Shown one piece after another: positions 14,927 to 22,149 of a stretch of 22,424 bases of DNA (position 1 is the first letter of the stretch; each line of letters starts with the position of its first letter). The position numbers and the translations under genes were made by a program. The notes beneath the pieces are model-generated. The model had not been told where the DNA came from, made no database searches, and saw only the letters and a program-made list of their open reading frames with translations. Origin of the DNA: Gallionella sp. UBA4121 (lineage in GTDB: Bacteria; Pseudomonadota; Gammaproteobacteria; Burkholderiales; Gallionellaceae); assembly GCA_002381565.1 (NCBI GenBank), contig DFWZ01000015.1, forward strand, positions 1 to 22,424. The letters are read 5' to 3'.

Positions 14927-17239
14927 ATGAGCAAACCGAAATCCGAAGGGCGCATTGAACCATACACGCATGCGGCGGCCGGGTGGGGTGCACTGAAATA
15001 CGTAGCCATCAACCTGTTCAAGGAAAAAGTCAGCGCGGGCAATTACCGCACCTTGTTCGAACAAAATCAGCCAAATGGATTTGACTGTCCCGGCTGCGCC
15101 TGGCCCGACCGGGAGCACGCGTCGACCTTTGAATTTTGCGAAAATGGCGTGAAGGCCGTGGCCGCCGAGTCAACCAGCAAGCGCGTCCGTCCCGATTTTT
15201 TCGAGCAGCACACGGTGGCCGAGCTGATGGCGCAATCCGATTACGAGCTTGAACAGCATGGTCGCCTGACCGACCCCATGGTATATGACGCCAGCACTGA
15301 CAAGTACCGGACGATTGCCTGGGACGATGCCCATGCGCTGATCGGGCGGCACCTGAACGCGCTGGACAACCCGGACGAGGCGGCCTTTTACACCTCTGGC
15401 CGCGCCAGCAATGAAGCCGCGTTTATGTACCAGTTATTTGTGCGTGCCTATGGCACCAACAATTTTCCAGACTGCTCCAATCTATGCCACGAGGCGACCA
15501 GCCGCGGTTTGCCGCAAACGGTTGGCATCGGCAAGGGTACCGTCCTGCTCGACGACTTCGAGTACACCGACACCTTGCTAATCTTTGGCCAGAATCCTGC
15601 AACCAATCACCCGCGCATGCTGGGCGAGTTACGCGAGGCGGCGCGCCGCGGTGCAATCATCGTCTCGATCAATCCCTTGCGCGAACGCGGACTGGAGCGT
15701 TTCACCAGTCCTCAACATCCGGTCGAGATGCTGACCGGATCGAGCACCAAGATCAGTTCCCTGTTTATTTGTCCGAAACTGAGCGGCGATTTTTCCCTAA
15801 TCAAGGCGGTGGCGAAACGGGTACTTGAGCTCGACGACAACGCGATCGCGCTCGGAACGCAACGGGTACTTGATACCGGTTTTATTGAAGAGCACACCTT
15901 CGGATTTACCGCCTTCGCGGCCGACTTGCGCCGTGAGAGTTGGGATATGCTAATTGAGGAATCAGGCGTGCCCATTGAGCAGATCGAACAACTGACGCAA
16001 GTGTATATCAATGGCAGAGCCGTCATTGCAACCTGGGGTATGGGCCTGACCCAGCACAAGAATTCGGTGGCAACGATACAGATGTTGTCCAACCTGATGA
16101 TGATGCGCGGGAACATCGGCCGCCGTGGTGCCGGTCTGTGCCCGGTGCGTGGCCATTCCAATGTGCAGGGTGACCGCACCATGGGTATCGAGGAACAACC
16201 GACTCAGGCATTCCTTGACCGCATGAAGAAAGTGTTTGGTTTCGAGCCGCCGCGCCATCACGGTTACGATGCGGTGGCCACCATCGAGGCTATGCTCGAA
16301 CGGCGTGTCAAAGTGTTTGTCGGGCTGGGTGGCAATTTTTCGATGGCGACGCCGGACACGCCGCGTACCTGGGATGCGCTACGATCCTGCAATCTGACGG
16401 TGCACATCTCCACCAAGCTCAATCGCAGCCACTTGGTACACGGCCAGGACGCTCTGATCCTGCCGACCCTGGGCCGCACCGAAATCGATGTGCAAGGCGG
16501 AGTGGCGCAAGGCGTCACCGTCGAGGATTCGATGAGCATGGTCCACATCTCATATGGCATGAACCAGCCGGCGTCGCCCAATCTGATGTCGGAAACGGCG
16601 ATCGTGGCGCATATGGCCCACGCGACGCTGAGCAGCGCCAGTATCGACTGGTTAGCCTACGCCAATGATTACATGCTGATCCGCGAATCCATCGAAAAGG
16701 TCTTCGATGATTTTTTCGACTTCAATGCGCGGGTGGCGAAACCGGGCGGCTTTCATCTGGAAATCGCCTCGCGCGAGCGGGTCTGGAAGACCGAGACCAG
16801 CAAGGCCCAGTTCGTGGTGAATGCGGTCGAACTCGACACGCCGATTCACCGCGCCCGCCGCAAATATGGCGAGCGTCTAATGGTGCTGATGACTACCCGT
16901 TCCCACGACCAGTACAACACCACTATTTATGCCTTGGACGACCGCTACCGCGGGGTGTTCGGACAGCGCCGTGTGGTCTTTGTCAACAAGGCGGATCTGG
17001 CCATGCTCGGCTTGGCTGCCGGTGAGTGGGTTGACCTGATCGGTGTATGGGACGATGGCCTTGAGCGCCGCGCCGACCGATTTCTGCTCGTTGAATACGA
17101 CATCCCACGTGGTTGCCTGGGCGCTTATTACCCGGAAACTAATTCGCTGGTGCCACTGGACAGCGTGGGGAAAGGCTCGGGCACTCCGACCTTCAAGTCG
17201 GTACCCGTGCTGTTGCAAAAATCGGCCATCGTCAACTAA
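14927..17239 (+). CDS. FdhF/YdeP-family molybdopterin oxidoreductase (formate-dehydrogenase-like)
   Basis: Cytoplasmic molybdenum- or tungsten-bis(MGD) oxidoreductase of 770 residues, aligning end to end with E. coli YdeP (about 760). The N-terminus has the family hallmark GFDCPGCAWP with C54 and C57, and C71 follows in EFCENG, giving only three cysteines where formate dehydrogenases have four Fe-S ligands. In PDCSNLCHEATS, C187-H188 aligns with the selenocysteine-histidine pair of E. coli FdhH, so a cysteine metal ligand and the catalytic histidine are kept. Other family segments are PATNHPRMLGELR, NIGRRGAGLCPVRGHSNVQG, S-T-K-L-N-R-S-H-L, and RSHDQYNTTIYALDDRYRG near the C-terminus. There is no Tat signal or membrane segment. 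The true substrate of this family is not established; E. coli YdeP is linked to acid resistance. It is followed 15 nt later by cydA, which suggests electron delivery toward quinol or a shared stress role. Confidence 0.93.
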   Translation: MSKPKSEGRIEPYTHAAAGWGALKYVAINLFKEKVSAGNYRTLFEQNQPNGFDCPGCAWPDREHASTFEFCENGVKAVAAESTSKRVRPDFFEQHTVAELMAQSDYELEQHGRLTDPMVYDASTDKYRTIAWDDAHALIGRHLNALDNPDEAAFYTSGRASNEAAFMYQLFVRAYGTNNFPDCSNLCHEATSRGLPQTVGIGKGTVLLDDFEYTDTLLIFGQNPATNHPRMLGELREAARRGAIIVSINPLRERGLERFTSPQHPVEMLTGSSTKISSLFICPKLSGDFSLIKAVAKRVLELDDNAIALGTQRVLDTGFIEEHTFGFTAFAADLRRESWDMLIEESGVPIEQIEQLTQVYINGRAVIATWGMGLTQHKNSVATIQMLSNLMMMRGNIGRRGAGLCPVRGHSNVQGDRTMGIEEQPTQAFLDRMKKVFGFEPPRHHGYDAVATIEAMLERRVKVFVGLGGNFSMATPDTPRTWDALRSCNLTVHISTKLNRSHLVHGQDALILPTLGRTEIDVQGGVAQGVTVEDSMSMVHISYGMNQPASPNLMSETAIVAHMAHATLSSASIDWLAYANDYMLIRESIEKVFDDFFDFNARVAKPGGFHLEIASRERVWKTETSKAQFVVNAVELDTPIHRARRKYGERLMVLMTTRSHDQYNTTIYALDDRYRGVFGQRRVVFVNKADLAMLGLAAGEWVDLIGVWDDGLERRADRFLLVEYDIPRGCLGAYYPETNSLVPLDSVGKGSGTPTFKSVPVLLQKSAIVN

Positions 17240-17254
17240 CTAGGAAGGTAAAAA

Positions 17255-18613
17255 ATGTTCAGCCTTGATGTTTTAGACTTGTCGCGGGCCCAGTTCGCCA
17301 TGACAGCTATTTTCCACATTTTGTGGCCGATACTGACGATCAGCTTGTCGCTATTCCTGCTGATCGTCGAAGCGCTCTGGGTGCGCACCAGCGATCTGAT
17401 GTACTACCGTCATGCGCGCTACTGGGGGAAATTATTGGTCCTGAACTTTGCCGTAGGCGTGGTCACCGGGATTCCGATGGAGTTCCAGTTCGGCACTAAC
17501 TGGGCGCCGTTTTCGCACAGCGCTGGTCAATTCATCGGCAATATCCTCGGCTTTGAAGGCGCGATGGCCTTCATGCTGGAAGCCGGTTTTATCGGGGTGA
17601 TGATGTTCGGCTGGGGCCGCGTGCCGAAAGGCGTGCATCTGTTCGCCACCGGCATGGTAGCGCTCGGTTCGACCATTTCCGCGTTCTGGATTATGGTCGC
17701 CAACTCCTGGATGCAGACGCCTGCTGGCGTCACCGTGGTCGACGGCAAAATCATTGTCACCGATTATGCCGCTGCGATCTTTAACCCGGACATGGCATGG
17801 GGCGTCGCGCATATGTGGGTGGCCGCGGTCGAGACCGGTCTGTTCGTGGTCGCCGGCATCTCTGCTTATCACCTGCTCAAGCGCCGTCATACCGAGTTTT
17901 TTGTACGTTCGTTCAAGATCGCGCTCACGCTACTGGTCGTTATCGCGCCCTTGCAGGTCTGGCTGGGCGATGGCAGCGGTGTCGATGTGTTCGAGAGCCA
18001 ACCTGCCAAAGGCGCCGCGATTGAGGGCCACTGGCACACCAATGCGATCGGCAACGGCGCAGCCTGGTCCTTGCTGGCCTGGCCCGACCAAGACAAGCAG
18101 GAAAACGACTGGTCAATTGAAGTGCCCGGCATGCTCAGTCTGATCGCCACTCACAACCCGACCGGCAAGATTACAGGACTAGCTGATATCCCGCGTGCCG
18201 ACCAGCCGCCGATGGTGCCGTTGTTGTACTACGCATTCCGCGTGATGGCCGGCATCGGGATGTGGTTTGTGCTGCTGGCGTTCTGGACCGCCTATGTCTG
18301 GCGCAAGACCAACGGCAGGTTGAACGAGCTGCTGTCCAGGCGAAAATTGCTGCTGGCCTGGGTGCTGTGCATTCCCTTGCCATATATAGCAGTCGAAGCC
18401 GGCTGGATCGTGCGCGAGGTCGGTCGCCAGCCTTGGATCGTATATGGCATCTTGCGCACCCGGGACGCCGTGTCGAGCATCCCAGTGCATATGGTGGCCG
18501 GCAGCATGGCGATGTTCGCTCTGTTTTACTCGGTGCTGTTTATCTCCTTTGTTGTCTTCGCCAGAAAATGGCTGAAGCAGGGTCCGGATCTGACGATCAT
18601 GCCGCCGCCGTAG
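17255..18613 (+). CDS. cydA: Cytochrome bd-type quinol oxidase subunit I (CIO-like, short Q loop)
   Basis: Integral membrane subunit of a quinol-oxidising, oxygen-reducing terminal oxidase, 452 residues with about nine membrane helices. Conserved haem and proton-path residues are visible: H21 (b595 ligand position), E101 and E109 in GFEGAMAFMLEAG, H186 and M331 (b558 ligands), K252 and E257 of the quinol loop, and the GRQPW motif at 390-394. E. coli CydA is about 70 residues longer, mainly in the Q loop. The short loop here and the sequence after GRQPW (IVYGILRTRDAVS) fit the cyanide-insensitive oxidase (CioA) group. AGGAAGG (17242-17248) precedes the ATG by 6 nt. It lies 15 nt after the FdhF/YdeP gene, so both are almost surely on one transcript. 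Confidence 0.95.
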   Translation: MFSLDVLDLSRAQFAMTAIFHILWPILTISLSLFLLIVEALWVRTSDLMYYRHARYWGKLLVLNFAVGVVTGIPMEFQFGTNWAPFSHSAGQFIGNILGFEGAMAFMLEAGFIGVMMFGWGRVPKGVHLFATGMVALGSTISAFWIMVANSWMQTPAGVTVVDGKIIVTDYAAAIFNPDMAWGVAHMWVAAVETGLFVVAGISAYHLLKRRHTEFFVRSFKIALTLLVVIAPLQVWLGDGSGVDVFESQPAKGAAIEGHWHTNAIGNGAAWSLLAWPDQDKQENDWSIEVPGMLSLIATHNPTGKITGLADIPRADQPPMVPLLYYAFRVMAGIGMWFVLLAFWTAYVWRKTNGRLNELLSRRKLLLAWVLCIPLPYIAVEAGWIVREVGRQPWIVYGILRTRDAVSSIPVHMVAGSMAMFALFYSVLFISFVVFARKWLKQGPDLTIMPPP

Positions 18614-18682
18614 CCATCGCGGCTGACTGCGACGGTGCCGCCAGCCGCTTACTAACATCGTTTTTTGATAAAGGTTATCGTT

Positions 18683-19663
18683 ATGAATGCTACTCTTCAC
18701 GACATGCTCGCGACCACCTGGTTCGGTCTCACCGGCCTGATGCTTGTATTTTACGTGGTTACCGACGGCTTCGATCTCGGCGTCGGCATCCTGAGCCTGC
18801 TCACCCGCAAGGAATCGGAGCGCGATCAGATTTTCCGGTCCATCGACCATGTATGGGACGCCAACGAGACTTGGCTGGTGGTGGTCGGAGGCGCACTGTT
18901 CGGTGCATTTCCCGGCGCCTACGCCTTGTTACTGCAAGAATTGTATGTTCCGATCATGCTGCTGATCGCCAGCCTTATCATGCGCGGTGCCTCGATCGAA
19001 TTCAGACATGCGGCCGACAAGAAACGCATCTGGGATGCCATTTTCGGCTTGGGCAGCCTGCTGGCTGCCTTGTCTCAGGGTGTGGTTCTGGGCAAGATCA
19101 TTACCGGCCTCGCACCGGGTGTGCTGAGCGCGGTCTTCACGGCTGTGACGGCGCTCGGTGTGGTCTCCGGTTATGTTTTACTGGGCGCCACTTATCTGAT
19201 CAAGAAAACCAGCGGACGCCTGGAGCAGGCTGCTCGCCGCTACACAGTGGCCAGCGCGCTGACCACGGTTGCCTCGGCCATTGTGCTGTCAGCCGGCACT
19301 ATGGTCTTTAGTTCGATCGGGCATGAACGCTGGGCGCAGCCGGGCGTGTTTCACGTCTTGCTGTCGCTGTCGCTGGTCGCCGCCTTGTCGATCATTTACA
19401 TCCTGTATGCGGTACGCGTGAACAGTGTGCGCGGCCCGTTCCGCGCTACCATCGTGCTGTTCCTGTCCTCATTTTCCGGCTTGGCAATCAGCTTTTTCCC
19501 TGACCTCGTGCCGGGCAAATTGACCATCGCCGATGCGGCATCCGATAGTTCCACCTTGGTCTTCATGCTCGTTGGCCTCGCACCGATCTTGCCTGTGATG
19601 ATAGGGTACAACCTGTACCAGTATCACGTGTTCCGCGGCAAAGTCACGGCCCTGCACCATTAA
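18683..19663 (+). CDS. cydB: Cytochrome bd-type quinol oxidase subunit II (CIO-like)
   Basis: Integral membrane partner of subunit I, 326 residues with about eight to nine hydrophobic helices. The N-terminal signature VTDGFDLGVGILSLL (D28, GFDLG 29-33) is followed by DHVWDANETWLVVVGGALFG and LIMRGASIEFRH with R101, all typical of CydB/CioB. I chose the ATG at 18683, preceded by AAAGG (18670-18674); an in-frame TTG at 18665 would add six residues and lacks a better signal. The gap from cydA is 69 nt without a terminator. No cydX-like small subunit gene and no cydCD transporter genes follow; what follows is a bestrophin remnant. The downstream end has no convincing terminator. Confidence 0.94.
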   Translation: MNATLHDMLATTWFGLTGLMLVFYVVTDGFDLGVGILSLLTRKESERDQIFRSIDHVWDANETWLVVVGGALFGAFPGAYALLLQELYVPIMLLIASLIMRGASIEFRHAADKKRIWDAIFGLGSLLAALSQGVVLGKIITGLAPGVLSAVFTAVTALGVVSGYVLLGATYLIKKTSGRLEQAARRYTVASALTTVASAIVLSAGTMVFSSIGHERWAQPGVFHVLLSLSLVAALSIIYILYAVRVNSVRGPFRATIVLFLSSFSGLAISFFPDLVPGKLTIADAASDSSTLVFMLVGLAPILPVMIGYNLYQYHVFRGKVTALHH

Positions 19664-19680
19664 ATGAAGGCCGAGACAGG

Positions 19681-19845
19681 ATGATCGTCAGGCCCAAAGT
19701 AAACTGGTTGCGCATGCTGTTCGTGTGGAACGGCTCGGTATTGCAGTCCATCATTCCGCCGCTGGACATGGCGCCGTTCACTCTGCCCGGGATAGAGCAT
19801 GTCAGAAATTTTGTGTGCTTAATGAATCACACAGCAGATGGCTAG
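19681..19845 (+). pseudogene. N-terminal remnant of a bestrophin-family channel gene
   Basis: The 54-codon frame begins MIVRPKVNWLRMLFVWNGSV, then L-Q-S-I-I-P, the characteristic start of bacterial bestrophin-family (anion channel-like) proteins. It jumps directly to P-L-D-M-A-P-F-T-L-P-G-I, which in the family lies about 30 residues further on, after the first membrane helix. An internal deletion has therefore removed TM1. After PGI the sequence loses resemblance and stops at TAG 19843-19845, where a normal protein of about 300 residues would continue with FRNNASYDRWWEAR-like sequence. A functional channel is impossible. It follows cydB by 17 nt, so it may have been the next gene of that transcript. 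Confidence 0.65.
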
Positions 19846-19984
19846 CCACGATAGTACACTGCCGGAAACCGCTTTTCATTCAGATCAATTATCCAGGCCT
19901 TCCTGTTATTCGCCAGGAACAGCAGCCAAAAACCGGAAGTTGGTTAATGTCAATCCAAGCCACCGTTCAGTATTCATCAGTTAA

Positions 19985-20146
19985 TCAAAAGCTACCGATG
20001 CTCGACTCGACCACGATGCTCAAACCCTCGTTACTTATAAATCTCTTCACAAAAGACGGGGCTATTTTCAGTTCGCTGAAGGCAATGCGGGTGAGTTGCT
20101 GCATGGATAAGTAGCCGATATCTGCAATAATTTTAATAGTTTCCGA
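19985..20146 (-). pseudogene. Remnant of an EAL (cyclic di-GMP phosphodiesterase) domain
   Basis: On the minus strand the frame reads S-E-T-I-K-I-I-A-D-I-G, then YLSMQQLTRIAFSELKI, A-P-S-F-V-K and later NEGLSIVVESSIGSF and a stop. This matches the central part of EAL domains of the type found in two-component response regulators (normally D-D-F-G-T-G-Y-S-S-M-Q-Q-L-T-R, then KIDQSFV). The catalytic DDFGTG segment has been deleted between ADIG and YLSMQ, and the metal-binding aspartate of KID is replaced by alanine. No EAL motif or upstream domain can be found, and the C-terminal third is missing. The frame is open to 20245, but upstream of 20146 the sequence is unrelated. Clearly non-functional. 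Confidence 0.65.
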
Positions 20147-20155
20147 GGGTGCGCG

Positions 20156-20293
20156 ATGTCTCAGTCGATGCGCGCTGCTGCCATTGCGAATGAAAAAACA
20201 GCTACCGAGAGTAATTGGACGCAAATACGGACAACGTTGCGGCATTTACAGCCAGAATTCACCCGGCTCTCCTTTCCCGCCTTTTTCAGATAG
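20156..20293 (+). CDS. Short open frame of unknown significance, 45 codons
   Basis: Begins at an ATG with a purine-rich GAGGG about 8 nt upstream and reads MSQSMRAAAIANEKTATESN, then W-T-Q-I-R-T-T-L-R-H-L-Q-P-E-F-T-R-L-S-F-P-A-F-F-R. I do not recognise it. It lies in a remnant-rich region and could be a small gene, a leader peptide for gfa, another gene fragment, or chance. Confidence 0.2.
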   Translation: MSQSMRAAAIANEKTATESNWTQIRTTLRHLQPEFTRLSFPAFFR

Positions 20294-20369
20294 TAAAATA
20301 GTTCTTTTAAAGATACAGCATTACACATCCCGTTTATTCACAAGCAGTTTAAAATTAAGGAGTCGTTTC

Positions 20370-20948
20370 ATGAATAATGCAGTCAATATACATCCGGCAG
20401 TTGATAATGGAATACAGTCTGCTGCGGAGGCTTTTTCTGGCGGGACGCTTTTTTGCACCTGCCCAACCCACAAGGTTGAGGTCGCTATTAAGGGGCAGTC
20501 TGCACACAATCACTTATGTGGTTGTACGCAGTGCTGGAAACCGGAAGGCGCGCTATTCTCGCAGATTGCGGTTGTACCGCGTGATAACGTCAGTATTCTC
20601 GCAAATGAAGACAAGCTGACAATAGTAGACCCGAATGAAATGCTGCAACGCTATGCCTGTAAAGAGTGCGGTGTACACATGTATGGCCGCATCGAAAATA
20701 CAGCGCATCCGTTCTACGGGCTTGACTTTATTCATACCGAGCTATCAAACGAAGCGGGCTGGGCTGCGCCGGGATTCGCAGCATTCGTCTCTTCAATTAT
20801 AGAATCAGGTGAAAGCCCTGATAACATGAGCGCAGTCAGGGAAAGATTGGCAGAACTCGGCCTGCCCGCTTATGATTGTCTGTCACCGGCGCTGATGGAT
20901 TTCATCGCGACGCACACGGCAAACGCTGCAGCAACTAAGGCAGCATAA
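20370..20948 (+). CDS. gfa: S-(hydroxymethyl)glutathione synthase (glutathione-dependent formaldehyde-activating enzyme)
   Basis: Zinc protein of 192 residues of the CENP-V/GFA fold, matching the length of Paracoccus Gfa (194). It is proposed to bind glutathione and speed its condensation with formaldehyde. Zinc cysteines are C29 and C31 (FCTCPTHKV), C50, C52 and C55 (HLCGCTQCWKPEG), and C97 and C100 (YACKECGVHMYGR). The segment HPFYGLDFIHTEL is also typical. I chose the ATG at 20370 because AAGGAG (20357-20362) lies 7 nt upstream and the family starts here, although the frame is open from 20184. It is the first gene of an operon: yqhD begins 17 nt after it and the class III alcohol dehydrogenase follows, which supports the assignment. 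Some authors consider Gfa a glutathione carrier rather than an enzyme. Confidence 0.93.
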   Translation: MNNAVNIHPAVDNGIQSAAEAFSGGTLFCTCPTHKVEVAIKGQSAHNHLCGCTQCWKPEGALFSQIAVVPRDNVSILANEDKLTIVDPNEMLQRYACKECGVHMYGRIENTAHPFYGLDFIHTELSNEAGWAAPGFAAFVSSIIESGESPDNMSAVRERLAELGLPAYDCLSPALMDFIATHTANAAATKAA

Positions 20949-20965
20949 ACCACAAGGACAAACTT

Positions 20966-22120
20966 ATGCAAAACTTCACTCTCCACAACCCGACACGGAT
21001 TCTATTCGGCCAAGGGCGCATTGCTGATATTTCGCAAGAGATTCCGGCTGGCGCCCGGATATTGATCACCTACGGTGGTGGCAGTGTCGTCAAGACCGGC
21101 ACACTGAATGAAGTGAAAGCCGCGCTGAAAGACTACACCGTCTTCGAGTTTGCAGGAATTGAACCCAACCCGACTTATGAAACCTTGATGCAGGCGGTTG
21201 AACTCGCCCGTCGCGAGCAGATCGATTTCCTGCTCGCCGTCGGTGGCGGCTCGGTGATCGATGGCACCAAGTTCATAGTGGCTGCGATCCCTTTTGCCGG
21301 TGAACCATGGGATATCCTCGCCAAGCATGCTGAGATCAAGAGCACGATCCCGTTCGGCAGCGTACTAACGCTTCCTGCGACGGGGTCTGAGATGAACAGC
21401 GGTGCCGTGGTTACCCGACGCGCCAGCAACGACAAGCTGGTTTTTGCAAGCCCTCTGGTCTACCCGCTGTTTTCGGTGCTGGATCCGACCAAAACATATA
21501 CCTTGCCAACACGCCAGGTAGCCAACGGCGTGGTCGATGCGTTCGTGCACATCACCGAACAATACCTCACCTATCCGGCGGATGCGAAGGTGCAGGACCG
21601 CTTTGCCGAAGGACTGCTGCTGACGCTGATCGAAGAGGGGCCCAGGGCATTGCAGGAGCCGGAGAATTACGCCGTGCGCAGCAATTTGATGTGGACGGCA
21701 ACCTTGGCGCTGAACGGCTTGATCGGCGCCGGCGTGCCGCAGGATTGGGCGACCCATATGCTGGGCCATGAACTTACCGCGTTGCACGGTCTTGACCATG
21801 CACAGACACTGGCCGTGTTACTGCCCGCCATGCTGCAGGTCAGGCGTGAGGAAAAGCGCGAAAAACTGCTGCAGTACGCAGACCGTGTCTGGGGCTTGCG
21901 CGAAGGCGATCAGGATGTGCGCATCGGTCAGGCCATCAAATACACCCGTCAGTTCTTCGAATCAATGCAGGTGTCGACGCGCCTCTCGGACTACGGTATC
22001 GGCAGCGACGCGATCCCAGCGCTGGTGGCGCAACTGCAAAGGCATGGCATGACCGCGCTCGGTGAGCATCAGAATTTTGACATCGCTCGTTCACAGCAAG
22101 TGTACGAACTGGCAGTCTGA
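20966..22120 (+). CDS. yqhD: YqhD-like NADPH-dependent iron-containing alcohol dehydrogenase (aldehyde reductase)
   Basis: Group III alcohol dehydrogenase of 384 residues, closely resembling E. coli YqhD (387), which reduces short aldehydes and lipid-peroxidation products with NADPH. Motifs are GGGS at 38-41, GGGSVIDGTKF (93-103), LPATGSEMNSGAV, and the metal ligands D191, H195 (DAFVH), H264 (HMLGHEL) and H278 (HGLDH), which correspond to D194, H198, H267 and H281 of YqhD. AAGGA precedes the ATG by 6 nt. It sits between gfa and frmA/adhC with short gaps, so it is probably induced together with them. This is an unusual addition to the glutathione-formaldehyde module: it may reduce formaldehyde or other aldehydes directly to alcohols. 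No YqhC-type regulator is seen in the window. Confidence 0.94.
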   Translation: MQNFTLHNPTRILFGQGRIADISQEIPAGARILITYGGGSVVKTGTLNEVKAALKDYTVFEFAGIEPNPTYETLMQAVELARREQIDFLLAVGGGSVIDGTKFIVAAIPFAGEPWDILAKHAEIKSTIPFGSVLTLPATGSEMNSGAVVTRRASNDKLVFASPLVYPLFSVLDPTKTYTLPTRQVANGVVDAFVHITEQYLTYPADAKVQDRFAEGLLLTLIEEGPRALQEPENYAVRSNLMWTATLALNGLIGAGVPQDWATHMLGHELTALHGLDHAQTLAVLLPAMLQVRREEKREKLLQYADRVWGLREGDQDVRIGQAIKYTRQFFESMQVSTRLSDYGIGSDAIPALVAQLQRHGMTALGEHQNFDIARSQQVYELAV

Positions 22121-22149
22121 TCCAGTTAATATTATCAAGGAGATACATG

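Larger units (their letters stand above)
19664..20369. other. Decayed stretch between cydB and gfa
   Basis: 706 nt without an intact recognised gene. It holds a bestrophin N-terminal remnant (19681-19845), an EAL-domain remnant on the minus strand (19985-20146), a 45-codon open frame of unknown meaning (20156-20293) and the leader of gfa. Nothing recognisable was found at 19846-19984. The promoter of the gfa operon should lie between about 20150 and 20350, but I cannot identify it with confidence. Confidence 0.5.

Noticed and set aside
18262..19311. 349-codon + strand open frame overlapping cydA and cydB
   Set aside because: It is a frame shadow: rich in arginine, cysteine and serine, without domains, and covered by two genes with clear motifs.
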